From Cryptomeria japonica (lineage: Eukaryota; Streptophyta; Pinopsida; Cupressales; Cupressaceae), in NCBI RefSeq assembly GCF_030272615.1, contig NC_081406.1, positions 245,821,218 to 245,885,217 of the forward strand: a stretch of 64,000 nucleotides of DNA, written 5' to 3'. The notes under the pieces are model-generated. The model saw nothing but the letters and a program-made list of their open reading frames with translations. It ran no database searches and was not told the origin of the DNA. Position numbers and translations under genes: made by a program. How positions within the stretch are numbered: position 1 is the first letter of the stretch; each line of letters begins with the position of its first letter. Of this stretch, positions 1-12,030 are shown piece by piece.

Positions 1-3000
1 GAGTGGAATTTAATCATGAATGAATAAAATTTGAATCTCATCATCCTCTAATGGGAAACACATGATAGTAAGAAACACTTGAAATCTCAAAATTTAAAAC
101 TAGTTATTCTTCTTGCATTGCAGGATTTGAGAAACATTTCTCTTAGGACCAATATTGTAATTATTATTTTCATGAAAGAATTAGCTAATCCATAAAGGTA
201 TTGATAGAATCACGTAGCAGTGAATTACACAAAGTGATTGCATTACCAATAAAACTTTTTGGAAACAATCTAGTCAACTTATCCTTATTAAAATATAAGT
301 GAAGCATTTAGTTTGAAAGGTGATATTAAAGGTCAAGGTATTCTCTAGTTCTATCTTGATCACTTTGTTAAGGCCATGCAGTAACTGTCTTAAAGCAAAT
401 GACATCGAAGCTCTTTTTCTATATCAATTAGATAATCTTAAGAATAATAATGATAATATTTGAATTTAACCTTATCGTCTTTCTTCGATTAGGTCCCGTT
501 TGGATGTTCCTTTATTTGTTGAACTTCTATAGCCTCTACATAAGCATTTTTATTTCTAGATACTCAAACAACAAAATTCATATTTACCCACCTTAACATG
601 ATTCTTATAACATTAATATTATTTAAGATTCTTTATTTCTAATATTTTTTAATTATGCATGAATATATATTGAAATTTTAATTAACTTAGATCTTAGTTA
701 CCAACTTTTAATTCGACGATCATCTAATTTTGTTAAGAAAATTATTAGTGGTGACTTTTTTCACTACTAACCTTCATATTGAATATCATTATAAGAATTC
801 TAATATATACTAAGAGAAGTGGAGAAGCAATATAGTCTATTTTAAAAAAGTTAATAAATGATTTTATATATTATTTATATAAATTATATAGAATATAGAG
901 GATAAAATGTGCATACTTTTCTCTTTTTTATTGTTCTTTTCACATTCACTTTGAGCTTGTCTAGTAATCTATCATCCTGATATTCAATTTGGGTCTTTTT
1001 TTATATGTTAAAGTTTGAAAAAATCCCTTCATTAGTCCAATCTAGCCTTTGTCTATCGATGCACATCTCCTATTGCTCACTCCACATCTTGGACTAGATT
1101 GCAGGTGCAATTTTGTCCCTAAAATATAATTGCACATGTGATTGCATCTACAAAAAAATTAATTTTTTTTCCACTAATTTTGAGCCTACTCTCTACCAAA
1201 ACCATATCATTGATCATCAACTTGTACTCCAAAGTGTTCAAAAAGAGTTTTCGAGTTGTCTTGTTTTAAGATAAGTCCTAGGTCATTAGTGCCATATCCT
1301 CACATTAAAAAGATAAAAGACTAGCAATCATAAAAAAATACTTTTAACTAATAGATTAAATCAAAATTTGCATGATAGATACTACATTGATCTTTTAGCA
1401 TATGCATATTGCATCCACATGTCTTCAACCATGTGGGAATAACAACATGGATTTGACTAGGGCATGAGGAAGTATGAAAAATAATCGTTGAATAATAGAT
1501 TCTCAATGGTATTTGTGACACGATATTGTGTGAATTCATATATCATCAGTAAGAAAATATTTTTGAGTTTGTAGGTACCTAAGATAGGATCACTATAATA
1601 CGACACAATTGCAACCATTAATTAGAATCGCATGCACAATTTTATCTCAGATTATTAAAAAATAGAAATTCTATATTTGATACTTAATCTACATCAAACA
1701 TAACACATTAATCAATTTTAAAGACAACAAAATAACTATAGAATGATTAAATGATTTTCTGTTTATATAAAAAGAAAGAAAATACCAATATTTATAATAT
1801 GCAGTTATTTCTATTTAAATCTGTTTAAGTTGAAAGACAGATATATACAAACGTGAGTTTTAAGAAACTCTTTGAATTTTTCTCAGCCGTAAAGCAAAGC
1901 ATTTGCAGTATGAAACTTTAAAATTCTAATAGCTTATTCCTATCCATGTCACCTTAGAATAAAAGTATTACGCGTGCTTCAACTGTATAAAGGAGAATAA
2001 CAGATAGCACGCCTCAGAACAAATCATAATATATCAACTGTATAAAGGAGAATATCGGTTGAAGATGTTTCCATTTCCACCAACAAGAAGCAAAAGGTCC
2101 TCCATACTTCCAATTTGGTTTTGCCCACCAAATTCTCACATATGAATGGAAAATTTGGTGGGATTGTCCTCCACTCAGCTCATAATGACTTTTTCTTTGT
2201 CTCAAGATAATTAGTTGATGTTCATTTTTGTGTTTGTTGAAGTGGTTTGTACATTCACATGTTCCATCCTTATCTATATAGTTGACTTTTGCCTATAGCA
2301 ACGAGTTTCTATTGTCTAGAATCTATTTGTATTGATGTTTGAACATGCAATAACGATTGGTGGTGTCGACGAACATCTTTGAGAGTTTACTAGGATATTC
2401 TCTTTATGTCAAAGCCTTAGATTTGAGTTTATAGTTTTAGAACAATGGTTAAAGACACACTAGATAATCATACAATATACCTAAGGAATGGGGACATTGC
2501 GGTCATGTTGATCCTATGCTCTTGTGATAAAGCAAAGTGTAATAGAGCTCTCTCAAGATGAGTAGAAATGAATTGGGTTTTTTGTTTTTATACAACACCT
2601 TGGCACACAAATTAGCATGTTCACATTCAACTCAGCAATTAATGGCTAGTTGGGAGGGAGTTGGTTTCGACACAAATTTATATTGGAATTAGGGAGATGG
2701 GGGGTCAATTCTATGCCATGAATTTGACCAAGGATAAGGAAAAGATAAAATGCAAATTAAGACCTATCTTTGAGGATGCTTGCAGATAAGATTAGGTTAG
2801 AATCAATTTCTTGCCAAATTTTAGATAGAGATGCAATACTTGTAAGTGCTAGTAAGTGCTTTAAGGACAACTCAATAAACAAAAAGTCCAAAACAAAGTG
2901 TAGTTCAATGCAAGTTGCGCACTTTTCATGATTATATTTTGCTCCCACTTTCACTTGCATATTAACCACTATGAAGATAGATGTTAAAGTAATTAAATAG

Positions 3001-4882
3001 TCAACATGAAAATAAATATTTGAGTACTCATAAAAGAGGATATAGATAAGGATGCCAAAATTGCAATAATTTTCAATGGTTAGAAAAACATCAATAATTA
3101 CAAGATAAAGACAAAAATAAATATTCATCTAGGTATAGTGGAAAGCCATTGTGAAGAGCCATTGGGGATGGTAGGAAACCATGTGAAGATTAGTTATGCA
3201 TGGTAGAAATCCACATGAAACCTATTAGGAAATGTAAGAGTCTATGTGAAGAACTATTAGGCACAATAGGGGGCAATCATAGCCATGCTTGTTAATCAAG
3301 TTACAATCAAACTCAACAAAGGAATGTTAACTTGACAATATATGCCCCCTATAATCGGTTTCATTCAAGGGATGCAAGGAATTGCAGAAGAGAGAAAACA
3401 TATATTCATGGAAACTAGATAGGCATGCAGTGAGTATCAAATACATTATCATGTAATAAACATGTAGTAGGATGTGATCATGAAAGCATATCTTAGGATT
3501 AGAAAATAGGAGCACCCAATTGGTCATAAGTAATTACAAAGGTAAGATATAATCATGATGAGCATTAGTATAATAAGTATGTTCAAACATGTGACCATAA
3601 TATAAGCATTTGAACATAAACATGATGGCATAATATGTGCTTGTGTGATATGTACATAAGCATGATACTCATGTAAGAGTAAGGATCACATGTAAATATG
3701 TAAACATCATACAACAAGATCATCATAGCTTAAAAGAATGAAACATTCAATATAGGTAATAATGAAGGAGATAACCTTAGATGGGGAAACCTAAGACAAA
3801 GACAATGGCATAGGAAAAGCCATAAGACATAGTATATAATGCAAGATAGAGGAGACAAGATCACACAAACAAAGTATATCTCAAACATAAAATAAGACAA
3901 GAGGACATGAGTAAGGAGGAGCACAATAAATATACATCAAACAAGACTCGAAATTAAAAAATAAAATAAAATAATAGAAGAAATCATTAAAGCAGATCTC
4001 AAAAAATAATTCTCAATTAAAAATGTCAAATACATAAATCAAATGAAGCTCTATATTTTTTGTTAACATGGTGAGAGTGTTTTCCAATCATTCCATACTT
4101 AATATCATCCCAAATCCGTAGAGAAAACACAAAAGATCATAGAGAAAACAAGAAGTGGTATGAAACACACATCACATGTTTATAATTACTTTTTCCAACA
4201 TCTACCACTACATGTGTACTTGCATCATCCACATTCTAATGAATAACATAAAAAAACGCAACCTAAACATAAATCCAAGAAAGGAAAGAAAAAAAAGTAT
4301 CTTGTAGTAAGAGAGATAGATAAGAAGATTTAACCAATGAAACCATCCCCATTAGGTCATCATCTATCTCAATATTCTCAAAAAATGTATTGCTATATTC
4401 TATGCTCCCATAAAAATTCCCATTAATATGAAAATAAGCCTAGATCCAAATTAACATTAAAGAGAAATAATACAAATATATATAAACCTAAAGAAATGTC
4501 AGCAAATTAATGACGATAAACATAAGATATATTCCCTAGGAAATGTTACATAGGAGAAAACTCAATAACAAAGTAAAGCCAATGCATTAATATTCTTCAA
4601 ATAATTGCAATATAATCACATACTTGTAGCACTTCAATTGAGATCAACACTTTGAATCTTAGATGAAATATGACAACATAACCTTACATAAAAATTGACC
4701 ACACAATCTTCAACCATTCCCTTAGTTTATAGGTCAAGAAGACCTAAAACCCCACCAATTGATATCTAAAACCATTGAGTCAACCCTTGGTTCAACTAGT
4801 CCAAGTTGGATCCATGTACCCCTCTCCAAGAGTAACTCCTCCCAACTTAAAATGTAACTCTTGATTTGATAGTTTGACTCTA
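1..4882. other. AT-rich spacer, no gene recognised
   Basis: Reading frames here are short, overlap on both strands and show no recognisable domain. The stretch has many A/T runs. Around 3130-3250 there are loose, degenerate repeats of a GGTAGGAAACCATGTGAAG-like phrase. I see no LTR ends, tRNA or rRNA. Old, unrecognisable transposon debris is the likeliest content, but that is inference. Confidence 0.6.
1979..2054 (+). repeat. Short direct repeat, 21 bp twice
   Basis: A phrase ending CTGTATAAAGGAGAATA occurs at 1979-1999 and again at 2034-2054, 55 bp apart. Both copies contain a TATAAAG string. No coding region follows, so promoter function is not supported; the repeat itself is directly seen. 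Confidence 0.75.
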
Positions 4883-4887
4883 TGAAC

Positions 4888-6211
4888 TGTTGGTCATTGC
4901 TGCTGCTAGGATATGTTGTTGTCATTGATGTCAACATATTCCTGCTCCTGTTATTGCAAATTGGTTTATTGGGACTTTGGTTTGGTGTATGGAGTATTTA
5001 TAGTATCATTATATTATTTTGTATTGGTTTTGGTGATCCAAGAAGCTTAATTGATCATATCATATGATCCGGTTTTGCAGTTTGTTTTTTTGATCAGTGC
5101 TTTGCAAAGTTCAGTATTTCCTCTGGTATATTTTGGTGTAATAAAATCTTCAGTCGAGTCTTTGGGAGATTGTTTGGAATGGTCTTATGTATCTTCACTT
5201 TAGATGGTTCATGATTTGGTGCTCCGCAAGTTATCTAACTTCGTGACAATTGTTGTTGTTTGAGTATTCTTGAGTTTCAGATGTTGACAGATGAAGATTT
5301 GATAAGTGGTATTGGTGTAGCTGTTATTGATGATTCTAACGTGCTTGATGGTGTTTCCTAATAGTGTCCTATTTTTTTTGTCGGTCCATATTGATCGTTG
5401 TGCGTGGTATTGGTGATTTTGTTGAACTAGTGATGTTCTTTGTGTTATGCGGTTTTCCTGGTGGTGTAGCATGTTGTGGTTGATCTTGGCATGATTACCC
5501 GTGGATATGAGCGTTTGGAAATTTGATTTAGGTCCATGTTATGTCATGTATATCATTATATTGGTCCGATGGTCGATCTTTGTATCGTGTGACGTAATTT
5601 TGTAATCGTGAGTTTATGGTTTAGCCGACCTTGTTGTCAAGGTTGATGGATTGTATAAATAGGTGATATTATCTTGTAATTTGGGTATCATGGTTGTGTC
5701 TACATTATCAAAGAGTGGTGTATGTGTGAACAAGTGATGCATCCTTTGGCATTGTGATTGAGTAGAGATTGGTGTTGCAAAGCAGATAATTGTGCTTAAC
5801 CAGAACTATCATCAAGCATTTGCAGATGCTATTATTGCAGTTCATTCCTTCCAGATTGTAGTCTGAATCTTGTTGTAAGCCAGTGAGACTTCTCTGAGGG
5901 TTGTGACCTTCCGGGTCATTATCTTTTGAGAAGTGAGCTCTAGGAAGTGTGCCTGAATGCATGTGCATTCCCCATTGTAATATTTTCACATACTATTGCA
6001 GAGTATCATCTTATTGTGGGTAGCTTCCCATCGTGGTTTTTTCTTTTAACTGGGTTTTCCATGTCAAAATCTCAGTGTTGTGTGTTGTTCTATCAATTCT
6101 CTTATCTTTGTTTTTGTTGTAGTTTATTTACGATTGGGTTTGTAGATCTAGTAGAAAACTGATTCACACCCCCCCCCCCCTCTCAATTTTCCTTCATTAT
6201 TGTTGCCAACA
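4888..6211 (+). repeat. 5' LTR of copia element 1
   Basis: About 1324 bp, TG...CA. The same sequence recurs at 17604-18791, where the first 130 bp or so are missing. A TATAAATAG box lies at 5654. The LTR ends in a C-run (6169-6180) and CTCTCAATTTTCC shortly before the primer site, a layout also seen in copia element 2. Confidence 0.92.
5654..5662 (+). promoter_or_regulatory. TATA box in the 5' LTR
   Basis: TATAAATAG in the central part of the LTR; the matching copy in the truncated 3' LTR is at 18241. The position suits the U3 promoter of a copia LTR. Its use as a promoter is inferred. Confidence 0.7.
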
Positions 6212-6213
6212 AT

Positions 6214-6225
6214 TGGTATTAGGGC
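6214..6225 (+). promoter_or_regulatory. Primer binding site, initiator-Met tRNA type
   Basis: TGGTATTAGGGC lies 2 bases after the LTR end. The usual plant copia site is TGGTATCAGAGC, so this copy has two changes. It would prime minus-strand cDNA synthesis. Confidence 0.85.
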
Positions 6226-6256
6226 TAGATCCTCTGAAAGAAGCTTAATCGCTTGA

Positions 6257-7464
6257 GTGACAATTGGAAGTGGAAGTGTTATCTTTAAGAAGGAGAGTCC
6301 AAGATTTGATGGAAGTAACCATGTTATATGGAAGAACCAGATGGAGGTGCACTTGAGATGTCTTGGACAAGATTATTGGAAGATTACAAAGAATGTCTAT
6401 TATGTTCCTCAGAATGGACTGGTTACTGCTGATGAGATCAAGGAAGCTGAAAATAACATTAGAGCAAAGGAAGCATTGTTGAGTGCTTGACTGATTCAGA
6501 GATGACTAATGTAATGGGACTTCAGACTGCACATGAGATCTCGGAGAATCTTGAAACCTTGTATGAAGAAGATAAACAAGTAAAAGTTGCTAAGTTGCAG
6601 AGTTTAAAAGGGAAGTATGAGATGTTGAAGATGGGAGAAGATGAGAACATAAACACTTTCATGGATAAGGTGAATGATCTTGTCCTAGGTATCAGATGTT
6701 CCAGTGGATCCGTTGAAGAAGATGAGATTGTTGCTAAGGTGCTAAGATATTTGCCTCCTGCTTATAAGCATAAGGTAGCTGCTATTGATCGGATCTAGAG
6801 TGTGACTATTGTATCAAGATATATGTTGGTTGGAAAGATTGTTGCATTTGAACTGAGCGAATTTGACAAATCACATGGAAAGTCTGAGACAAAATTTAGA
6901 GCATCTGTATCCTGAAAGCAGAAGTATGATCCTGAAGAATGCAAAATATCCAGATATGAAAGAGAGAGAAGAGAGATGGAAGAGCAAGAAAGAGAATTGG
7001 ATGAGCTTGAAGCATTGATTGCCCAGAGACTGCCTAAAGAAGCCGGTGAGTATGATGGAAAATTTCCCTTGAAATGTATCTCTTGCAATAAGGTAGGACA
7101 TTTTACTTCTAGGTGCCCGGAGAGAATGTCTAAGTATGATAGGCATAATAAATTTGATAAGCATGATAGAAATGATAGATATGAGAAGCATGAGAAGTAT
7201 GATAAGCCTTACAAGTCTAACCGAAAGTATAAGCATCAGAAGAACTTTTACTATGTTGCTAATGAAGGTGTTACAGATGAAGAATCATAAGGAGATGAAG
7301 TTGTGTTTATTGCCATTAAGGAAGATGGACCGATACCTATTGTTTCCACAAACTAGACTATTGAGGAGAAAGCTTTGGGTGCTAAAGTTGAAGAAAAATA
7401 TGAATGGGTGATTGGCAACAATTGTTCACATCATATGACTAGTGATAAAAGCAAATTTGTGAGT
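6257..7464 (+). pseudogene. Copia gag and start of protease, broken
   Basis: The gag of copia element 1 is broken by several stops (for example at 6488, 6796 and near 6915). Its N-terminal part reads as the plant copia gag domain (FDGSNHVIWKNQMEVHLRCL). A CCHC zinc knuckle (CISCNKVGHFTSRC) lies at about 7075-7116, followed by a Lys/His/Asp/Tyr-rich basic tail. Protease then begins: the expected active-site phrase W-I/V-I-D-S-G-C-S-H-H-M-T reads WVIGNNCSHHMT near 7408, so the catalytic Asp is Gly and the copy is inactive. The frame stops at 7464 because a 10 kb element inserted there; coding resemblance resumes at 17528. The gag would package element RNA in virus-like particles. Confidence 0.88.
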
Positions 7465-8536
7465 TGTAGACACTTAAATTTGGTTAATCAATTTAATCAA
7501 ATTTATTTTCCTTAGCCATTTAATTAATTAAATATATTAGTTAATTAGCCCATCCCTTGAATTAATTAATCTAATTAATTAATTCTCCCCTTCCAGTCCC
7601 TTTCAATTAATTAATTTCTAATTAATAATCCCCCTTCCATCCTATACTATTAATTAATCGATTCCCCTTTCATTCTATTCCCATTAATTAATTTCTAATT
7701 AATTAATGCTCCCTTTCCAATCCCCTTTAATTAATTAATTAAATTAATTAATCCTAAATTAATTAATTACCCTCTCCCCATTTAAATAATTAATTAACTA
7801 TTTAAATTAGTCACATGTCTCCTACATTCTAACCAACTTTTCTCCCTAACCTCCTTCCAATCCTATCCTAACCAACCCCATCCTTCCAACCCACTTCCCT
7901 AGCCTAGTCAACCCTCCAGCTAACCTTATCTTATCCCTTCTAACCTCCCACACATGTGTGCTCATCCTAACCAATTCCTTATTTTGGCAAAAATATCCTA
8001 TTTTGGATGGCCTTTTCCAAAATAGACATGTGTCCATGTCACTCTTCCTATTTTTGGGTGGCTTTGCCCAAAATAGACATGTGTCCTCATGGAGGACACA
8101 TGTCACTCATTTTCTTTCTAGTTGAGCCACTTGTCCTTTTTGGAGGACAAGTGTCTCCTCTTCACCTCCCCTTCCCTTCCTCATCTTGCCTATTTAATCC
8201 CTCTCATTTTAGGCCAAATCATCCACTTTCACTCAACTGTATCGTCACTCTACCGAAATTATCACTCAACTCACACTTCATATTTTATCACTCATCATTC
8301 ATCATTTTTCCTCAACATCATGGAGAAATATCGAGCATCCGAAGCTACATCATGAGAACACATCCAATCGCGGAATAATCAAATTAAAGTGAGAATTATG
8401 GTTTGCATTTGCTTATCATTTTGTTCTTTGTTTTAATTTTACCATTCTAATCTTGAGGTGTATGATGTATTGTGTTTGCTTGATTAATTAGCTTGCTTTT
8501 TAGTCCTTAGTTTTCGCACACACATTTTTTTTGGCA
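7465..8536 (+). repeat. 5' LTR of the LARD-type element
   Basis: Starts TGTAGACACTTAAATTTGG. The first 350 bp alternate TTAATTAA blocks with C-rich blocks (CCCCTTCC), giving a degenerate repeat of about 50 bp. Further in are doubled phrases around CAAAATAGACATGTGTCC. A TATTTAATCC string near 8188 may be the TATA box. The 3' edge is uncertain by about 15 bp, because alignment with the second LTR runs into the primer-site-like sequence. Confidence 0.88.
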
Positions 8537-8551
8537 CGCCCGGTGGGACCC
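8532..8551 (+). promoter_or_regulatory. Primer-binding-site-like sequence
   Basis: TGGCACGCCCGGTGGGACCC directly after the T-run that ends the LTR. It begins with TGG, the complement of a tRNA CCA end, and matches the style of the Tat site at 51913 (TGGCACCCATCGTGGGGCCC). I do not assign the tRNA. Confidence 0.7.
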
Positions 8552-8580
8552 ACTTCACGGGTTGATTTAATTATATTTTC

Positions 8581-9040
8581 AGGTTGCCATTTTTAGCAGG
8601 TTTCTAAATTTGGTAATTTCCATTTTTAGTAGGTTTCTAAATCTAGCAGGTTTCTATTTTAGCAGGTTTCTAAATCTGACAATTTCTGTTTTTAGCAGGT
8701 TTCTAAATCTAGCAATTTTCATTTTTAGAAAGTTTCTAAATCTAACAGGTTTCTAAATCTAGCAATTTTTTCATTTTTAATAGGTTTCTAAATCTGGCAA
8801 GTTTCTATTTTTAGCAATTTTCTAAATCTGGCAAGTTTCTATTTTTAGCAGGTTTCCATTTTTAGCAAGTTGCTATTTTTTAGAAGGTTTCCATTTTTAG
8901 CATGTTGCTATTTTTAGTAGGTTCCCATTTTTACCAGGCTGCCATTTTTAACAGGTTTCTATTTCTGCCAATTTTCATTTTTAGCAAGTTTCTAAATCTG
9001 GCAGGTCGCTATTTTTGGCAGGTTTCTAATTTAAAAAATT
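8581..9040 (+). repeat. Short-period tandem repeats (about 17-20 bp)
   Basis: More than twenty degenerate copies of AGGTTTCTAAATCTAGC alternate with AGGTTTCTATTTTTAGC. The array lies in the leader, just after the primer site, and contains no long reading frame. Confidence 0.9.
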
Positions 9041-9135
9041 AAAAAAAAAAAAGTAAAAATCTGGATGTTGGAATTTTGTTTTCTTCTACTAATGGTTTGT
9101 CTGCAGCATGTGGCAAGGATAATTGAGATTTCACT

Positions 9136-9320
9136 AAACAACGGGAACGCGCCCTAAAGCAGTAGGAACACAACCTAAAACTGCGGGAACGCAAAACAAC
9201 GAGAACGCGCCTTGAAACAACGCGAACACACCCTGAAACAACGAGAATGCAAAATAGTGGGAACGTGCCCTGAAAAAATGGGAACGCGAGAAACAACGGG
9301 CATGCAACCTGAAACAACAG
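9136..9320 (+). repeat. Higher-order 58-bp repeat made of 21+21+16 bp units
   Basis: The phrase GGGAACGC or a variant recurs with GAAC/GAAT at 9145, 9166, 9187, 9203, 9224, 9245, 9261 and 9282. The spacing is 21, 21, 16, 21, 21, 16, 21. Thus three subunits form a 58-bp unit, present about two and a half times. It is rich in CpG, unlike its surroundings. Confidence 0.85.
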
Positions 9321-10610
9321 GTTTGCACTGTATTCTAGCAGGTTCGCTCATTATCATTTACATAATTTTCTAGAATGCTATTTTTCCTACTAATTAGATA
9401 ACTTGTGTGTTCTTGGATGATATTTTGCTAATGTTTGTGTAACAAATCGAGTGATAAGAAGACCCCATGCTTTTAAAACATTAACAATTGGTTGCATGAC
9501 TGCTAAAGACGGGTTTCATGAAAACATGTTTCCTTTACTGCATTTCAATTTTCACATCTTGTGTCTTATGGGTAATTAGGCACACTTCAATTCAATAAAG
9601 GAATTGGGCATGTTGTGTCTAATGAGTATTTAGGCACACTTCAATTCAAGTAAAGGAATAAACACCATGTCTTTCGTGTCTTACACGTTTGTGCGCATGT
9701 AGAGTGGTTCTACTACTAACACACACTATCCTCTCCCTTTGGCTCTCGTGGTCGTAGGTGCAAGAGAAAAGTGTCAGCGACACTCATTTTTCTTTTTAGT
9801 AGCGAATCACCTCTTGGGGCCTCATCACCTCAAGGGAGTGTTTCAAAACAGGGGCACGTTGGGGATAGCATCTCTCCCAACGTGACCTCGAGCGATGTTT
9901 TTCGAGCCGCTATATAAAAAACCTGGTCAAACAACTGAAGTGTTGAGTGAATTCGTTGTATGTGGAGGCCTTCTCTGCACTGATAAGCTTGATTAAACTC
10001 TTAAGTGGATTGCTTTGAGAATCCATTGTTGGACTGGACTCGTAAAAAAATTACTATGAACCAATATTTTAATGGCCCCAATCCTTCTACTTTTTGACTC
10101 GGGCATTGTGATACGTGTATGTCGAAGACACCCCTCATGTACCCCCCAATTTGAGATAGAAAATTTCTCAAGATCTTCAGGTCTTTAGAAATTCGAAGCT
10201 TGGCATGCCCAAGAAGTGTGTGCCGAGGGTGGAGCCAGTGGTGCCAAGCTTCTATCTATCCAGTTGGATGTGGTATTCTAGGCTGGGGGATTCAACAAGT
10301 ACTGTCATTTGACTATCCTAGGAAGTGTATGATTATTTTATTGCATTCTATCATTCATACGTGCTTGTTGTGTTTGTGTCACAACGATCTTTTGCCAAAA
10401 TCAGTATTAGTCATCAAACACATCACATTTCACACAGTCCTAGTTGTTGCTGTCTTGTAGCATGTTCGCTTCCTGGTATAGCGGGAATGCCTCTGTCTTG
10501 AGCTAGATTGACATACTTAGTGTAGTCACTGTCATCTGAAATCTCGTGGGTTTTCTTTGAAAACTCGCTGGTTTTCTATTTACTCTAGCGGGTTTGCTGT
10601 GAGTCTCACC

Positions 10611-10986
10611 TATCTTTCATGATGTTGTTCTTAGACGTCATTGTGTTGTCATTATGTTGTTCGCATTACTTTATAAATTTCTTGATCTATTGACAGTTTA
10701 CACCAATCTTTCATGATCTTGTTCTTAGACATCATTACACTGTCGTTATGTTGTCCGCATTTTATTAGACATTTCTTGATCTTTAAATAGTTACGACTTA
10801 TCTTTCGTGGTCTTGTCCTTAGAGGTCATAGCGTTGTTGTTATGCTATTTGCATTGTCTTAGAAACTGCTTGATCTAATATATTTTAGGACCTATCTTTT
10901 ATGATCTTCGTCTTTTGTTGTTGTCACGCTGTCATTATGTTGTCCGCATTATGGTAGAAATCTTTGTATTATCAATTGTTGATATC
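10611..10986 (+). repeat. 94-bp tandem repeat, four copies
   Basis: Units start TATCTTTCAT at 10611, AATCTTTCAT at 10705, TATCTTTCGT at 10799 and TATCTTTTAT at 10893, exactly 94 bp apart. Each contains a GTCATTATGTTGTCCGCATT-like phrase. Divergence between copies is moderate. No coding function is seen. Confidence 0.88.
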
Positions 10987-11388
10987 TTTATCTATGTGTT
11001 TCTTTGGTCCTAGATGTCCTTAGTCTAGGTGTTATGTTGTCTGTGAGTCTCTAGATTCTTGTTCGATTAGTATCTTTTGGTTCTTGGCTTCATGCGACAT
11101 TCGGTCACTGTGTCCCTTTTGTATCCAAATTCTCTTGATTTTCGGTTAGATCACTCTATGTCTCATATCTTCCAACGTCAGGATTATCGTCCATCATCAT
11201 ATCTTGTCTCCCAATTCGCATCATCATTTCCTTCTACCTAAGTCGAAGGTTGAATGTCAAATATCCAAAATTGAACATCAAATTTCATCATCTTTCCAAC
11301 TTCTTGAAAGTCAGTCTCCATCTCATCTTGGTCTTTGGTCTATCACCCTTTTTCATCCTCCATCTCTCCAACTCATCAACTAATCATC

Positions 11389-11960
11389 ATGTCGCAATTC
11401 TATTATGAAGAATTTGGTTGCCCTTCATTTTCTTCCACTTCACCCTATGTCTATGATGACGAGGGTATGGTTGATCAACCTGATGACAGAAATGTCCAAG
11501 TCATGTCTCAATCCTACTATGATGAGTATGGTCATCCAGGTCATTTTCTTCCACTTCACCCTATGTCAGTGATGACGAGGGTATTGTTGATCAACCCGAC
11601 GAGACAAATCTCCAGGTCACGTCGCAATCTTATCTCACTTCTCCATCTAGTTCTAATCTCCCATCTTATCTCACTTCTCCATCCAGTTCTAATCTCCCAT
11701 CTTATCTCACTTCTCCATCTAGTTCTAATATTCAATCTTATCTAACTTCTCCATCCAGTTTTAATCCTTCATCTTATCTAAGTCTTCCATCCAAGTCCGA
11801 CCTTCCATCCTATCTCAATCCTTCATCTAATCCTAATTCGCCATCATTTGTCACACAATCTATGACTGGGGGCACGAATTATACAATGCCATTATCATTT
11901 GTGCCCCCACCCGTCCAATCAGTGCCACAAGTGGTCAGTGCCCCCATAACTTCAACCTAA
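11389..11960 (+). pseudogene. Repeat-rich Ser/Pro/Tyr protein, N-terminal block of the LARD reading frame
   Basis: From an ATG at 11389 the frame reads MSQFYYEEFGCPSF, then repeats itself 114 bp later (11503) as MSQSYYDEYG. A small indel in the second copy shifts the frame. In the shifted frame the text continues into six 12-residue repeats of SYLTSPSSSNLP (11629-11844) and a Pro-rich tail that stops at 11958-11960. I do not recognise the family. Position after the leader suggests it replaces or derives from gag, but no gag motif is visible. Repeats that keep a reading frame hint at past selection for protein, which is inference. Confidence 0.55.
11629..11844 (+). repeat. 36-bp tandem repeat, six copies, coding
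   Basis: Units start CTTATCTCACTTCTCCATC at 11629, 11665, 11701, 11737, 11773 and 11809. The first three are nearly identical; the last three diverge. 36 bp is 12 codons, so the reading frame is kept across the array. Confidence 0.92.
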
Positions 11961-12030
11961 AGTAGCATCACAACCTACTATTTCATGATCGTGATTCAGT
12001 TATCTACAAGCACTGCGTTCGAACATTGTT

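Noticed and set aside
6795-7236. Minus-strand frames of 97 and 121 codons opposite copia 1 gag
   Set aside because: Shadows of the plus-strand gag, which has the zinc knuckle and gag phrases.
8581-9320. CRISPR-like array
   Set aside because: Units are degenerate, spacers are part of the repeat, there are no cas genes, and the setting is a plant LTR element.
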